64,000 nucleotides of DNA, taken from positions 124,001 to 188,000 of the forward strand of contig CAKNFJ010000002.1 in assembly GCA_930633495.1 (NCBI GenBank), given 5' to 3'. The position numbers were made by a program, and so were the translations under genes. Shown here piece by piece: positions 15,873 through 24,197 of the stretch (its first letter is position 1; every line of letters begins with the position of its first letter). The stretch comes from Hyphomicrobiales bacterium (GTDB lineage: Bacteria > Pseudomonadota > Alphaproteobacteria > Rhizobiales > Beijerinckiaceae). The notes beneath the pieces were generated by a model. That model saw only the letters and a program-made list of their open reading frames with translations. It did not search any database and had not been told where the DNA came from.

Positions 15873-16661
15873 TCAGATCCCCATAGACGGCCGCTGAGCC
15901 AGTTCGAGGTCGTGCGCCGCGGCGACGTCCCGGCAGAACATCGCATAGCCCTCTGTGGCCTCGCACGGGACGCCCAGCGAGGCGAGCGCAGCCGTCATGG
16001 CAGCCGCCTCAAGGTCCAGGTCGCCGGAATAGGCACGCACGGCCATCTCAGCCTCCTGGCCCCACCATCCCGCTTGCCGCGGCCTCAGGCGTTCGACGAG
16101 AGATGCCGACCACGCCGGCGCCTCGGGCTCTGGATAGACTGGCCAAATGTCGGCAAAGAGATAATCGACCTGCCGAGCTCCGATCCTGGCGCGGATGGAG
16201 GCCCGAAATTCGTCCGAGCCGGCATCGCAGCAGACGATGTGGACCTTGGGGCTGAGAGCTATCGCCCCAGTCACGAGCTCGATGACGTCCGGGTCGATCT
16301 CGGCAACGATGACCCGCTCGACTTCGGGCTTGGCCGCGGCCGCGTGCGCGAACAACGCCATGCCCAGTCCGGCGACGACCACGATGCCCCTTGCCTGGTG
16401 GAGGTGCCAGGCATGGCTCTCGATCTCCAGGAGCGAGCTCGCCATCCAGGGCACACCCTCGCGAGAGAGAACGTGGTGCGGGTGCTCGATCGCATGGGTC
16501 GCTACATAGGAAGACGAGAGACCGCCGCGACGGGCATCGATGCGCCAAGCGCCGAGGGTCGCTGGTCGATAGGCTGGAATATCGAGCGGGAGGGGGAAGC
16601 CGTAATCAGCCTCCATCTCCCCGCTACGTTCGGCCCATCTCGACCATGGAACGTTGTTCAT
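15873..16661 (-). CDS. class I SAM-dependent methyltransferase-like protein
   Basis: A 262-residue protein with a Rossmann methyltransferase core at residues 92-130: motif I VVVAGLGMALFA, then VERVIVAEIDPDVIELV as motif II, whose acidic residue would bind the SAM ribose. CCDAGSDEF and DYLFADIWP follow as likely motifs III and IV. It resembles spermidine-synthase-type folds by arrangement only. The substrate is unknown. The start at 16661 has no clear ribosome site; the ATG at 16616 (MEADYG) is an alternative. A small membrane-protein gene lies 31 bases upstream on the same strand. Confidence 0.65.
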   Translation of the reverse strand: MNNVPWSRWAERSGEMEADYGFPLPLDIPAYRPATLGAWRIDARRGGLSSSYVATHAIEHPHHVLSREGVPWMASSLLEIESHAWHLHQARGIVVVAGLGMALFAHAAAAKPEVERVIVAEIDPDVIELVTGAIALSPKVHIVCCDAGSDEFRASIRARIGARQVDYLFADIWPVYPEPEAPAWSASLVERLRPRQAGWWGQEAEMAVRAYSGDLDLEAAAMTAALASLGVPCEATEGYAMFCRDVAAAHDLELAQRPSMGI

Positions 16662-16692
16662 CCGAGCAACGTAATGTCGCTGGCGGAGTGAA

Positions 16693-16842
16693 CTAACGGG
16701 TTGCCTCAGCGGGCTTATTGGTCTGAGCCTCTCGTTCCCACTGCGCGAATTTCGGCCCGGCGTAGATTAAGCTGGCTCCCAGTACTCCGATGGCGATAGC
16801 CAAAAACAACAGGGGGGAGTTGACCTTGGACTTCCTGAGCAT
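16693..16842 (-). CDS. single-pass small membrane protein (49 aa)
   Basis: Begins MLRKSKVNSPLLFLAIAIGV and has one membrane segment at about residues 10-28, followed by a charged, Ala-rich tail (WEREAQTNKPAEATR). An AGGTCGAAG element precedes the ATG at 16842. It is probably cotranscribed with the methyltransferase-like gene. No family recognised. Confidence 0.5.
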   Translation of the reverse strand: MLRKSKVNSPLLFLAIAIGVLGASLIYAGPKFAQWEREAQTNKPAEATR

Positions 16843-17014
16843 TCTTCGACCTGCGATTGGTGAGCGTGAAACTGTATCAGGGACTAAGCATGCAGTCGGA
16901 CAACGTCGCAAGATGAGTGTCTCGTAAAGGCGTGGATGGGGTGCTCCCCCGGAGCGGGATCCTTTTAATTTTCACGCCTTCCGTGGATCCTCTGATGATT
17001 CAGGGAATCGATCC

Positions 17015-17596
17015 ATGCTCACGGCAGACCAGTTTCAACTCCTCGTCGCCAATCTGCGCGCGGCAGGCTGGGCCGACGGTGATATCGGCTGGGCCGAGAA
17101 CATCCAGCCGCCCCAAGATCCCGAGGCCTTCGCGCTGGAGACGATCTTCGTCATCTGCAACAGCGGCATGCGGTTCACGGTCGCTCAGAAGATCTTCGAT
17201 GGCGTCAAATGGGCGCTACAGGCCGGCAACTCGGCAGCAGATGTCTTCGGCCACAAGGCGAAGGCCGCGGCGATCGACACGATCTGGCAGACCCGGGCGC
17301 AGCTCTACAAGGACTTCCTGGCGTCCGATGACCGAATGGCTTTCCTGAGGGCCATTCCGTGGATCGGACCGACGACCGTCTTCCACCTCGGCAAGAACTT
17401 TGGCGAGCAGGTTGCGAAGCCCGACGTCCACCTTGTGCGCCTCGGTCAGCTCTGGGGGAAGGAGCCGCAGGCGCTTTGCGAGGACCTCGCTGCAGTGACG
17501 GGGTTCCGGGTTGCTACGATCGATACCCTGCTCTGGCGCGCGTGCGCCACCGGCGTCCTCTGCACCCGTACTGGCGACATCCGGGCTGCGAGCTGA
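17015..17596 (+). CDS. HhH-GPD DNA glycosylase-like protein
   Basis: A 193-residue helical protein starting MLTADQFQLLVANLRAAG, with AGGGAA eight bases upstream. Residues about 111-130 (LRAIPWIGPTTVFHLGKNFG) form a helix-hairpin-helix of the base-excision glycosylase type. VAKPDVHLVRL follows, where Asp137 occupies the position of the catalytic Asp of the HhH-GPD family. Glycosylases of this type remove damaged or non-canonical bases. No Fe-S cluster cysteines are seen at the C-terminus. It heads a run of closely spaced unknown genes. Two GANTC sites lie in its promoter region (16997-17009). Confidence 0.65.
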   Translation: MLTADQFQLLVANLRAAGWADGDIGWAENIQPPQDPEAFALETIFVICNSGMRFTVAQKIFDGVKWALQAGNSAADVFGHKAKAAAIDTIWQTRAQLYKDFLASDDRMAFLRAIPWIGPTTVFHLGKNFGEQVAKPDVHLVRLGQLWGKEPQALCEDLAAVTGFRVATIDTLLWRACATGVLCTRTGDIRAAS

Positions 17597-17597
17597 C

Positions 17598-18563
17598 ATG
17601 CGCATTTTCCTTTCACCCGCGACGGATACCGGTCTCTCTGTGCAGTCGGGTGCGGAAGTTGAGGACGTCTCGGCCCTGCCCGATTGCCAGGTCGAATTGC
17701 ACACCTTCCGCTCGTCCGATACGGCCGGCGCGTTCGTCGCCGGGTTGGAGCTGGCAGGATCGCGCAACACGCTTGCCTGGACGTGGCAGCCCGGAGCAGA
17801 TCAGCGCTCCAACCGCACTGTCGTGGTCCTGCGCCTGGATGAGCCGCGGCCGCCAGCGCTCGACGTCGAGAGCGCGGTTCGCCAGATCGGTCACGACCAG
17901 GTCCATTACGAGTCGACCGCCCAGGCAGCGGCCATGGATGCGCTTCAAGCCCGGCGACGTGAGGCTGACGCCGAAGCCTCGAGGCGGACCTCATCGCTCC
18001 GCGCGGCCGGCAAAGTCGCTGGCTTCGAAATCTATGGGTTCGCATCGAACTGGGTCCGGATTGGACCGGGGATCGTCTCCTACGAGCGAGACGGGATGGT
18101 GGTGAGCGTTGCCGACGGCCATGAAGGGAACGATCCGACGGTCCGCGATCGCTATGCCGAGTTGGCGCCGCCGGACACGCGCTACGACCCCCAAGAACAC
18201 TGCTTCGTCTCGCGGCCGCTGAACAACGACGCCGAAGTCATCCGCACGCTTCGGGCCTTTCAGGAAGCCGTTCTGGCCTGCGCAATCCTACGCAAGGAAG
18301 CCTGGCACACCACCTTCGTCGCCTCGATGAAGATGAGCGCGCCGCGTCGGCGCTTCGTGTCCGCGGCGGCCGAGAGCGGTATTCGTCTCGCCTACCACCG
18401 CAATAATCTGCAAGCCTCGGCTGGCGGGATCGTCATCGGCGCCACGGAATTCAGCATGTTGGAGCGCGTGGGCTGGGTCCGCCGCGATGGCATGACCGCG
18501 GCGGTAACCGATGAGGGACTTGCTGCGGCCGATCTAAATCCCTCGATGGCACCCCGTCTTTGA
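17598..18563 (+). CDS. hypothetical protein (321 aa)
   Basis: Starts one base after the glycosylase-like stop, with MRIFLSPATDTGLSVQSG. No membrane segment or signal is seen. It has a central region GFEIYGFASNWVRIGPGIVSYE and an Ala-rich helix (STAQAAAMDALQARRREADA). The C-terminal 80 residues look like a winged-helix or effector-type module (SMLERVGWVRRDGMTAAVTD). No family recognised. Confidence 0.6.
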   Translation: MRIFLSPATDTGLSVQSGAEVEDVSALPDCQVELHTFRSSDTAGAFVAGLELAGSRNTLAWTWQPGADQRSNRTVVVLRLDEPRPPALDVESAVRQIGHDQVHYESTAQAAAMDALQARRREADAEASRRTSSLRAAGKVAGFEIYGFASNWVRIGPGIVSYERDGMVVSVADGHEGNDPTVRDRYAELAPPDTRYDPQEHCFVSRPLNNDAEVIRTLRAFQEAVLACAILRKEAWHTTFVASMKMSAPRRRFVSAAAESGIRLAYHRNNLQASAGGIVIGATEFSMLERVGWVRRDGMTAAVTDEGLAAADLNPSMAPRL

Positions 18564-18619
18564 TCGCCTTCGTGGCTTGCAAGATCCCTCGGTAGATTCC
18601 GAGCCGAAGGAGAATCCCC

Positions 18620-19099
18620 ATGCGTCTCGCAATCGACCCGACCAAGCCGCTGCCGAACTACACCGACCACAACCTGCTTCGCGCTGCGACCCAGCTCTAT
18701 ATCGCGCGCGCCCATGGCGACCTGGATTTCCAGATCGATCGCGTCTCGAAGGGTAGCCATCGCACGATCGCAGAGATCGGTGATGCCCTCGTCGGCAAGG
18801 CCGGCGACCTGACTGCAGATTTCGGCTTCGAGGTGCACGAGCATCGTGCCGATGACAATCTCTCGACTGCGCGGGTCTATCATGCGGCCTGTCAGCTCTA
18901 CGCGTCGGACCAGTACTGCTGGAACGATTTCGAGGGCGACTGCGAACGAGCCGTCGAGCGCGGCGATGTCATCGCCGACCTCGTCGACGAAACGGCCGCG
19001 GATTTCGATATCAGCAGCGTCGATGACTGGACGCGCCGCGGCCTGCGCGAGAGCGGCTTCCTGGCGCCCGTCGAGGACGCGCCCGCACCGCGCATGTGA
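18620..19099 (+). CDS. hypothetical protein (159 aa)
   Basis: Begins MRLAIDPTKPLPNYTDHN, with a strong AAGGAGA ribosome site. It is an acidic helical protein (RTIAEIGDALVGKAGDLTAD). Two GANTC sites (18595-18599 and 18612-18616) overlap the leader, so it may also have its own promoter inside the run. No family recognised. Confidence 0.65.
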   Translation: MRLAIDPTKPLPNYTDHNLLRAATQLYIARAHGDLDFQIDRVSKGSHRTIAEIGDALVGKAGDLTADFGFEVHEHRADDNLSTARVYHAACQLYASDQYCWNDFEGDCERAVERGDVIADLVDETAADFDISSVDDWTRRGLRESGFLAPVEDAPAPRM

Positions 19100-19108
19100 G
19101 CTCCCACC

Positions 19109-19492
19109 ATGGCGGCCGAGATAGGTATCGATGAACTGAAGACGCTGGGCATGCGGGGGATGTGCTCAGTGCTGGCGCTTGTTGTTCACGATCTCACCGG
19201 CTGGCCTCTCGTCGGTGTGTGCGAGGTCACCGATCGCGGCGCCACCGGCGTTTATCACGTTGCCTGTCGGGCGCCTGACGCGCTTCTCGTCGACGTTGCT
19301 GGCAGGCGAGATGAAAAAGACGTCCTTGCCGATTTTGCGGCGGAAGGTCGCCATCTCGGCCTTCGTGATCTCAATCGGGATTTCGTCTCCGCCAGCTTTC
19401 GGCGTGATCCCGTTTGGTACCAGAGATATTCCCAGGCGCTGCCCGATCTCCTCCCCGAGGATGCGTTGGCGTTGCCCAGGCCAGGACTTTGA
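19109..19492 (+). CDS. hypothetical protein (127 aa)
   Basis: Starts MAAEIGIDELKTLGMRGM, nine bases after the preceding stop. A hydrophobic N-terminal segment (CSVLALVVHDLTGWPLVGVC) is followed by VTDRGATGVYHVACRAPDAL, which alternates in a beta-like way and may form a compact domain. The stop lies two bases before the next start. No family recognised. Confidence 0.6.
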   Translation: MAAEIGIDELKTLGMRGMCSVLALVVHDLTGWPLVGVCEVTDRGATGVYHVACRAPDALLVDVAGRRDEKDVLADFAAEGRHLGLRDLNRDFVSASFRRDPVWYQRYSQALPDLLPEDALALPRPGL

Positions 19493-19494
19493 AG

Positions 19495-20598
19495 ATGCTG
19501 CCGGCGAAGATCCACACCGTCCAGATGGTGCGCCAGCGCGGCGTGCACGGGATCGATCTCACGACCACGATGGTCAAGATCCCCGAGGTCTCCCGCAAGG
19601 AGGTCCAGAACGCCTATGCCGGCAACCCGGGCGATGGGCGCCTTCCCATCATCTGGAAGGCCTACGAGGGAAGCCTGTGGCGGCCGCTCTTGGCGACGAA
19701 CATCCCAGTCTCGGCGCGATACCATCGCCCGCCCGAGCTCGAATACGTTAGTGCCGACCGGGCGCTCGCTGGAACCATCATCGCCCAGTTGCCGCTCCGA
19801 GCTTCCATGCGGGAGGCCGCCGAGTGGCACATCGTCGAAGCCACGTCACATTACGGCTGGCATCGCGAGCCGCCGCTCACCACACGAGGCGCGCCCGCCG
19901 CCCTCCCGGAGGCGGAAATCGCGCGATGCGCCTCAAACTTCCTGGCGATCGACGGCGAAATCCACTGCCGCTCCGTCGGGCCGCTGTTCCAGGCTTCGCC
20001 GACTGGACATCGCCTGGTCTGCTGGGCGGACGAGCGACCGATCTTCACCAAGGACTTCGACCAGAACCGGAACCCGAGCTGGCGGCCTGTCTTTGCGACC
20101 ATCGATGGCGAAGCTGCGCATCGGTTCTGCCTTGAGACGGGTTGGGCTGCAGGGTCGAACGCGACCATCGTTCCCCTGGATGCCGCAGCGGCCTTCCCGC
20201 TCGAAGATACCGCACGCTTCTGCACGGGGCGCATCTTTGCCCGCGGCTTGATGGAGGTCTTCACGCATCAACGCCTCACGTCGGCGCCCCGGGAGCGCGT
20301 TCGCGCCGGACACGCGCTGCGCCGGTTCTTCGCTGAGCTGGAGGGGATGGATCCAATCGAGGTCAAGAATGGCCTGAGATCGCGCAATGCCGTGTTCGAC
20401 GATGTCGCCGATTACGACCAGGAGGTTCTCACTCACTTGCTCGATCGAGCGCTGGAGACGATGGAGCTCCATCCCTTCTCCGATCAGCATGACTACCGGC
20501 TCAAGCCGCTGGATCCGATCCGAGCCGCATACGCCATTTATCGCGAGCTTGCTCCGAAGCCCGAGGACGGGCTTGAGGGCTTCGGGCTGGGCATGTGA
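19495..20598 (+). CDS. hypothetical protein (367 aa), paralog of the 21269 product
   Basis: The ATG at 19495 follows the upstream stop by two bases. The protein starts MLPAKIHTVQMVRQRGVHG. Residues about 145-165 read FLAIDGEIHCRSVGPLFQAS, which matches MIDGQIYVPSLGPVISLN in the product at 21269. The two therefore share at least one distant domain. The C-terminal half is helical (VLTHLLDRALETMELHPFS). No family recognised. It is coupled to the next gene by overlap. Confidence 0.6.
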   Translation: MLPAKIHTVQMVRQRGVHGIDLTTTMVKIPEVSRKEVQNAYAGNPGDGRLPIIWKAYEGSLWRPLLATNIPVSARYHRPPELEYVSADRALAGTIIAQLPLRASMREAAEWHIVEATSHYGWHREPPLTTRGAPAALPEAEIARCASNFLAIDGEIHCRSVGPLFQASPTGHRLVCWADERPIFTKDFDQNRNPSWRPVFATIDGEAAHRFCLETGWAAGSNATIVPLDAAAAFPLEDTARFCTGRIFARGLMEVFTHQRLTSAPRERVRAGHALRRFFAELEGMDPIEVKNGLRSRNAVFDDVADYDQEVLTHLLDRALETMELHPFSDQHDYRLKPLDPIRAAYAIYRELAPKPEDGLEGFGLGM

Positions 20599-21272
20599 CC
20601 ACCATGGAAGAGATGTCCACCAGCGCGCTCCCTGAGCCCATCCTTGATAGCATCCCAGTCGAAGGCGAGGCCTATCGCGACTTCACCGAGACGGCGCGAT
20701 GGGCGGTTTCGCTCGATGGCTGCCGCATTGGTGAGATCTGGCGGGCGGAACGAAGCTATATCGGCCAGCGCAAGCCGGTGGTCTGCTGGATGAAGAAGCC
20801 GGATGTTCTGGGGGTCTCCCTAACCGACACTTCCGTCATATCCGGCTACGGCCGGACCAGTCGCAAAGGCTGCGCGCAGCAGCTCGTCAGCTGGCATATG
20901 AACCGCGACCGCAAGCTCTTGATCGACGGTTGGGAGCTGCATTGCTCGACATCGCGTGACGACGACCTGACCTACCTTGGCGTCCATCCCGAGCTCGGCT
21001 GGCGCTGGATCCATGCGAGCTGCAATCGAGAGCTCAAACCGTATCGCGGTGCCATGGGTGGCCTCGGCTGGCAAATCACCGGGTATCGGGGAATCAGGAT
21101 GGTCATCGTTCATGACGCGCCCTCTCTCGACGGTGGGCTTGAGCTGCTGATCGCAAATATCGGTCGGAAGCCTGATCCAGCGGATGCGCCAAAGCACCCG
21201 CCCATCTCCGGTCTCTCCGTCGAGCGCCACTATCCCAAGCCCGAGCCCGGGCTCTCTTTTCCCGGACGATGA
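20595..21272 (+). CDS. hypothetical protein (225 aa)
   Basis: The GTG at 20595 overlaps the preceding stop by four bases; the ATG at 20604 is an alternative start. The product (beginning MTTMEEMSTSALPEP) is beta-rich with many Trp residues (WAVSLDGCRIGEIWRAER; ELGWRWIHASCNREL). The stop overlaps the next start. No family recognised. Confidence 0.6.
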   Translation: MTTMEEMSTSALPEPILDSIPVEGEAYRDFTETARWAVSLDGCRIGEIWRAERSYIGQRKPVVCWMKKPDVLGVSLTDTSVISGYGRTSRKGCAQQLVSWHMNRDRKLLIDGWELHCSTSRDDDLTYLGVHPELGWRWIHASCNRELKPYRGAMGGLGWQITGYRGIRMVIVHDAPSLDGGLELLIANIGRKPDPADAPKHPPISGLSVERHYPKPEPGLSFPGR

Positions 21273-22219
21273 TGATCACCGAACTTCCAGCTGTCTACGA
21301 AGCCATGGCCGTTCCCGCCCGGGCACGGAACAAGGTGCGCACGCTCATCGGCGAAATGGTCCCGGTGCATATCCCCGAGGTCGCACCCGGCCTGGCGCCA
21401 GAGGCTATCGTGGCTTCTACCGACGCCGGCCGCACGATCTGGCGCTTCTGCGATGGGATCCTGCTGACTCCAGTTCATGCGCCCGTACAGCCTTTCGTTG
21501 CCGACAACCGATTAATCACGCCGGCGATGCGCAAGCTTCTGACTGAGATGCCTCGCGTTCACGAGGCCGGCGAGCTGGAGAAGCACTTTCGCTCCACCGA
21601 CGCAGGGATGCGGCCTGACGCCATTGCCGCCACCCAGCGCTTCGCCTCGACCCTCAAGATGATCGACGGGCAGATCTACGTTCCGAGCCTTGGCCCGGTC
21701 ATCTCGTTGAATCCGGTCGAGGACGGCACTGTGAAGGTGACGGTGACCGAATGCGACAAGGCACCCTGCCCCGCTTTCCTCCTGAAGGCGGATCAGTGGG
21801 AAGGACTCGACGACATGCTGAAGCTCATCGGCACCGATGTGCGCTTCCTGCCCGTCAACCGGCCGGAGATCCTCATCGAGGGGTGCCAGGATTTCGATGT
21901 GGAGGAGATGGCGCTCGTCCAGACCGCCAGGGCGATCTTCGAGAGCGTCCCGGATCGCTACCTTTACAACTACACGGTCGACTACCTCGACGCTTATTTC
22001 GAATATTTCAGTGCCCAAACCAAGCCGGACGAGGCATCTCCGGAGCTGGCCGATCTCATCCGCCGCGTCGTTGCGGACGCGCCGAACGCCTATCTCAACG
22101 GCAACGGGAAGCAGCGTATGCAGCGCGGCTTGGAGATGGCCGCGTGGCTGTCACAGCGCCTGCAGGGTTCCACTAACCCGAATGTTCGACCCACAGGCGC
22201 CTTCGCGCTCAGAGCGTAA
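21269..22219 (+). CDS. hypothetical protein (316 aa), paralog of the 19495 product
   Basis: Begins MMITELPAVYEAMAVPAR, overlapping the previous gene by four bases. It shares the MIDGQIYVPSLGPVISLN segment with the product at 19495. The C-terminal part is helical and acidic (YLYNYTVDYLDAYFEYFS). It is the last gene of the glycosylase-led run, and its last 11 bases overlap the convergent gene ending at 22209. No family recognised. Confidence 0.6.
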   Translation: MMITELPAVYEAMAVPARARNKVRTLIGEMVPVHIPEVAPGLAPEAIVASTDAGRTIWRFCDGILLTPVHAPVQPFVADNRLITPAMRKLLTEMPRVHEAGELEKHFRSTDAGMRPDAIAATQRFASTLKMIDGQIYVPSLGPVISLNPVEDGTVKVTVTECDKAPCPAFLLKADQWEGLDDMLKLIGTDVRFLPVNRPEILIEGCQDFDVEEMALVQTARAIFESVPDRYLYNYTVDYLDAYFEYFSAQTKPDEASPELADLIRRVVADAPNAYLNGNGKQRMQRGLEMAAWLSQRLQGSTNPNVRPTGAFALRA

Positions 22220-23369
22220 GGCCGGCCAGTTCGGGCGCCTCGATCGGGCGCATGGCGAGCTCGCGCTCGATTTCGGTCCAGCGCAGCAGTAGCTTCGCGT
22301 CCCGGCCGCTGATCGGCGACTGCAGGTTTCGGGCCGCACAGGTGTCCCTGATCGCAACGAGGGCGTCCAGAGCCACCGAGAGATCGGGATTGTCGCTGTA
22401 GGCCTCCCTGCGGGCTTCCTGCCACATGTCTATGATGTCGTCCGGCAGGTCGTTTGCCTTGTTGCCGATGGTTCGGGTCATCACCTGGATGTCGATCTTT
22501 TTGAACTCCATCCGGGAGGTGTCGGGAAAAACGCTCGTGTCGATCTCGGTGACAAGGTCCGGACGAGCCCGTGCGAACTGGCCGAGCTCCGTTGCGAGGG
22601 CCAGCGCGAACTTGCGCGCGCACTCGAAACGCCCCAGCGGGAAGATCCGCCAATCCGCCTCGAGGTCTGAGCGATCGCCGAGCTTACGCTCGCTCTTGTT
22701 GTGGCCGTACTGGAACGGTTTGATGACGGTCGGTCCGAAGATCTCGTTGTCGTCCCCGTCGAGGCGCGTCAGCGGCTGCTCTCCAGGAATGATGTCGGTC
22801 ATCGAGTAGGTGATCCGCACGGAGTCGGCCATCATGCGCAGGATAATCCTGGGCTCGGTGCAGCGCACATATGCCATATCGTCGATGACGATGATCCGCT
22901 CCAACTTGCGACGGAAGGAAGCCTCCGCATCGGCTTTCTGGTTGTCCCCGAACTTGCGGATGGTCCAATCCGGCGGGACGGTGCGTTCGGCGCGCGGCGC
23001 TGGGTCCCGATTGGTCTTCGGCCGGCCGGTGACGGGATCGTCGACCCAGTAATACTCCCCCATCAAGCCGAAGCGCAGCTGCTCGACATTGCACGGTGTC
23101 GGCACCTCGTCGGGAGCAAGCAGCGTCCGGTAGAAGCCATCGGGGCCCTGGCGGACCTCGATATGCGTTTCGTTGCCCTCGCCGTAGAGAAGCTTCGCGA
23201 CGACTGGATAGTCCTCGGCCGCGCCCATGCGGATGGCCACCGGCACTTCCTGAACAAGGTCGCCTGATAGCCCCTGGATCTTCCCGGAGCCTTCAGACGG
23301 ATAATATGTCTGCTTGTAGGTGTGCTGGGCCTGGACGATCAGGCGGCCGCTCTGGGTGGTCTCGGACAT
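22209..23369 (-). CDS. hypothetical protein (386 aa)
   Basis: Starts MSETTQSGRLIVQAQHTYK, with GAGG upstream. It looks like a soluble protein with a beta-rich N-terminal half and a helical C-terminal half (RKFALALATELGQFARARPD). A segment near residue 215 (GPTVIKPFQYGHNKSERKLG) is basic. No signal peptide or known motif. It is convergent with the run ending at 22219, and a second minus-strand unknown gene lies downstream-adjacent at 23429. Confidence 0.6.
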   Translation of the reverse strand: MSETTQSGRLIVQAQHTYKQTYYPSEGSGKIQGLSGDLVQEVPVAIRMGAAEDYPVVAKLLYGEGNETHIEVRQGPDGFYRTLLAPDEVPTPCNVEQLRFGLMGEYYWVDDPVTGRPKTNRDPAPRAERTVPPDWTIRKFGDNQKADAEASFRRKLERIIVIDDMAYVRCTEPRIILRMMADSVRITYSMTDIIPGEQPLTRLDGDDNEIFGPTVIKPFQYGHNKSERKLGDRSDLEADWRIFPLGRFECARKFALALATELGQFARARPDLVTEIDTSVFPDTSRMEFKKIDIQVMTRTIGNKANDLPDDIIDMWQEARREAYSDNPDLSVALDALVAIRDTCAARNLQSPISGRDAKLLLRWTEIERELAMRPIEAPELAGLTL

Positions 23370-23428
23370 GGGTCAACCTCTTTCGAGGCTGAAGATCCAG
23401 CGCCGGGATGCAAGGCACAAAGGCTGGC

Positions 23429-23785
23429 TCAGGGCGTCATCGCAGGAGCCGGGTCGGACGTGATCGCGATCAGTGTCCCGAAGCCGATCTCGCGCGATTT
23501 CTGAAAGTGGAACTCGGTCTCAGCTCCGACGGGATACCGAGCAGCCTGGTCGGCATCAAGCAGCAGAACCTGCCAGGCGCCGGCGCCGTCGGGGTCCGAG
23601 GAGAAGCCTACGAAGAATTGCGGGGCGGATAGCGCAAACTTGGCATAGGCGTGCGTGACACCGGCCTCGGTGAGAGCCTTCTCGTCCGCGAGATCGTTTC
23701 GATAGACGACCATCCTGCTGGAGTAGCCGTGTGGACCGATATCGACCTCGGCGCCGGCGTCCAGGAAGTTGATGCTGTTGCCCAT
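23429..23785 (-). CDS. hypothetical protein (118 aa)
   Basis: The ATG at 23785 is chosen for the CAGGGGG five bases upstream; an in-frame ATG lies 33 bases earlier. The product starts MGNSINFLDAGAEVDIGP and is a small, probably beta-rich domain (PQFFVGFSSDPDGAGAWQVL). It precedes the 386-residue gene on the same strand by 59 bases and is probably cotranscribed. No family recognised. Confidence 0.55.
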   Translation of the reverse strand: MGNSINFLDAGAEVDIGPHGYSSRMVVYRNDLADEKALTEAGVTHAYAKFALSAPQFFVGFSSDPDGAGAWQVLLLDADQAARYPVGAETEFHFQKSREIGFGTLIAITSDPAPAMTP

Positions 23786-23930
23786 GGGGTCCCCCTGGCT
23801 TCCCAATAAACCTGTCATGCGACCTCGAAAGTTTCAAAGATCGGCGTCTTCAGGCCTTGGGTCGACAGATCCGGCTGGCTGAGTCTAGGCTGCGCCCGCA
23901 ACCCACCTCTACAGCGCGACAGGATTGAGA

Positions 23931-24140
23931 ATGGCGACCGGTACCGTGAAATGGTTCAACGCAACGAAGGGCTACGGCTTCATCACGCCGGACGCCGGCG
24001 GCAAGGACGTCTTCGTGCACATCAGCGCTGTTGAGCGTTCGGGCCTTCGCGAGCTCTCGGATGGTCAGAAGATCTCCTACGACCTTGAGGCGGATAAGCG
24101 CTCCGGCAAGGAGAGCGCGGTCAATCTCAAGAACGGCTGA
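23931..24140 (+). CDS. cspA: cold shock protein, CspA family
   Basis: A 69-residue single OB-fold domain starting [18 protein letters not shown], the RNP1-containing signature of CspA proteins, followed by [13 protein letters not shown] (RNP2). It would bind single-stranded RNA or DNA as a chaperone. A strong terminator follows. The copy is complete, whereas a decayed copy lies near 35774-35861 in the same position relative to the second giant gene. Confidence 0.92.
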   Translation: MATGTVKWFNATKGYGFITPDAGGKDVFVHISAVERSGLRELSDGQKISYDLEADKRSGKESAVNLKNG

Positions 24141-24166
24141 GCTGCTTAGCGCAGGCTGGAGATCAG

Positions 24167-24196
24167 AAGGGGCGCCTCGCGGCGCCCCTTCTTTTT
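24167..24196. terminator. intrinsic terminator after cspA, shared with first giant gene
   Basis: AAGGGGCGCC and GGCGCCCCTT make a perfect 10-bp stem with a TCGC loop, followed by CTTTTT. It lies between cspA and the convergent giant gene. A close relative follows the decayed cspA copy at 35892-35920. Confidence 0.8.
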
Positions 24197-24197
24197 G

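Noticed and set aside
23786..23930. Long cold-shock 5' leader upstream of cspA
   Set aside because: The gap is only about 145 bases and I see no cold-box-like conserved element, so a structured thermosensor leader is not supported.
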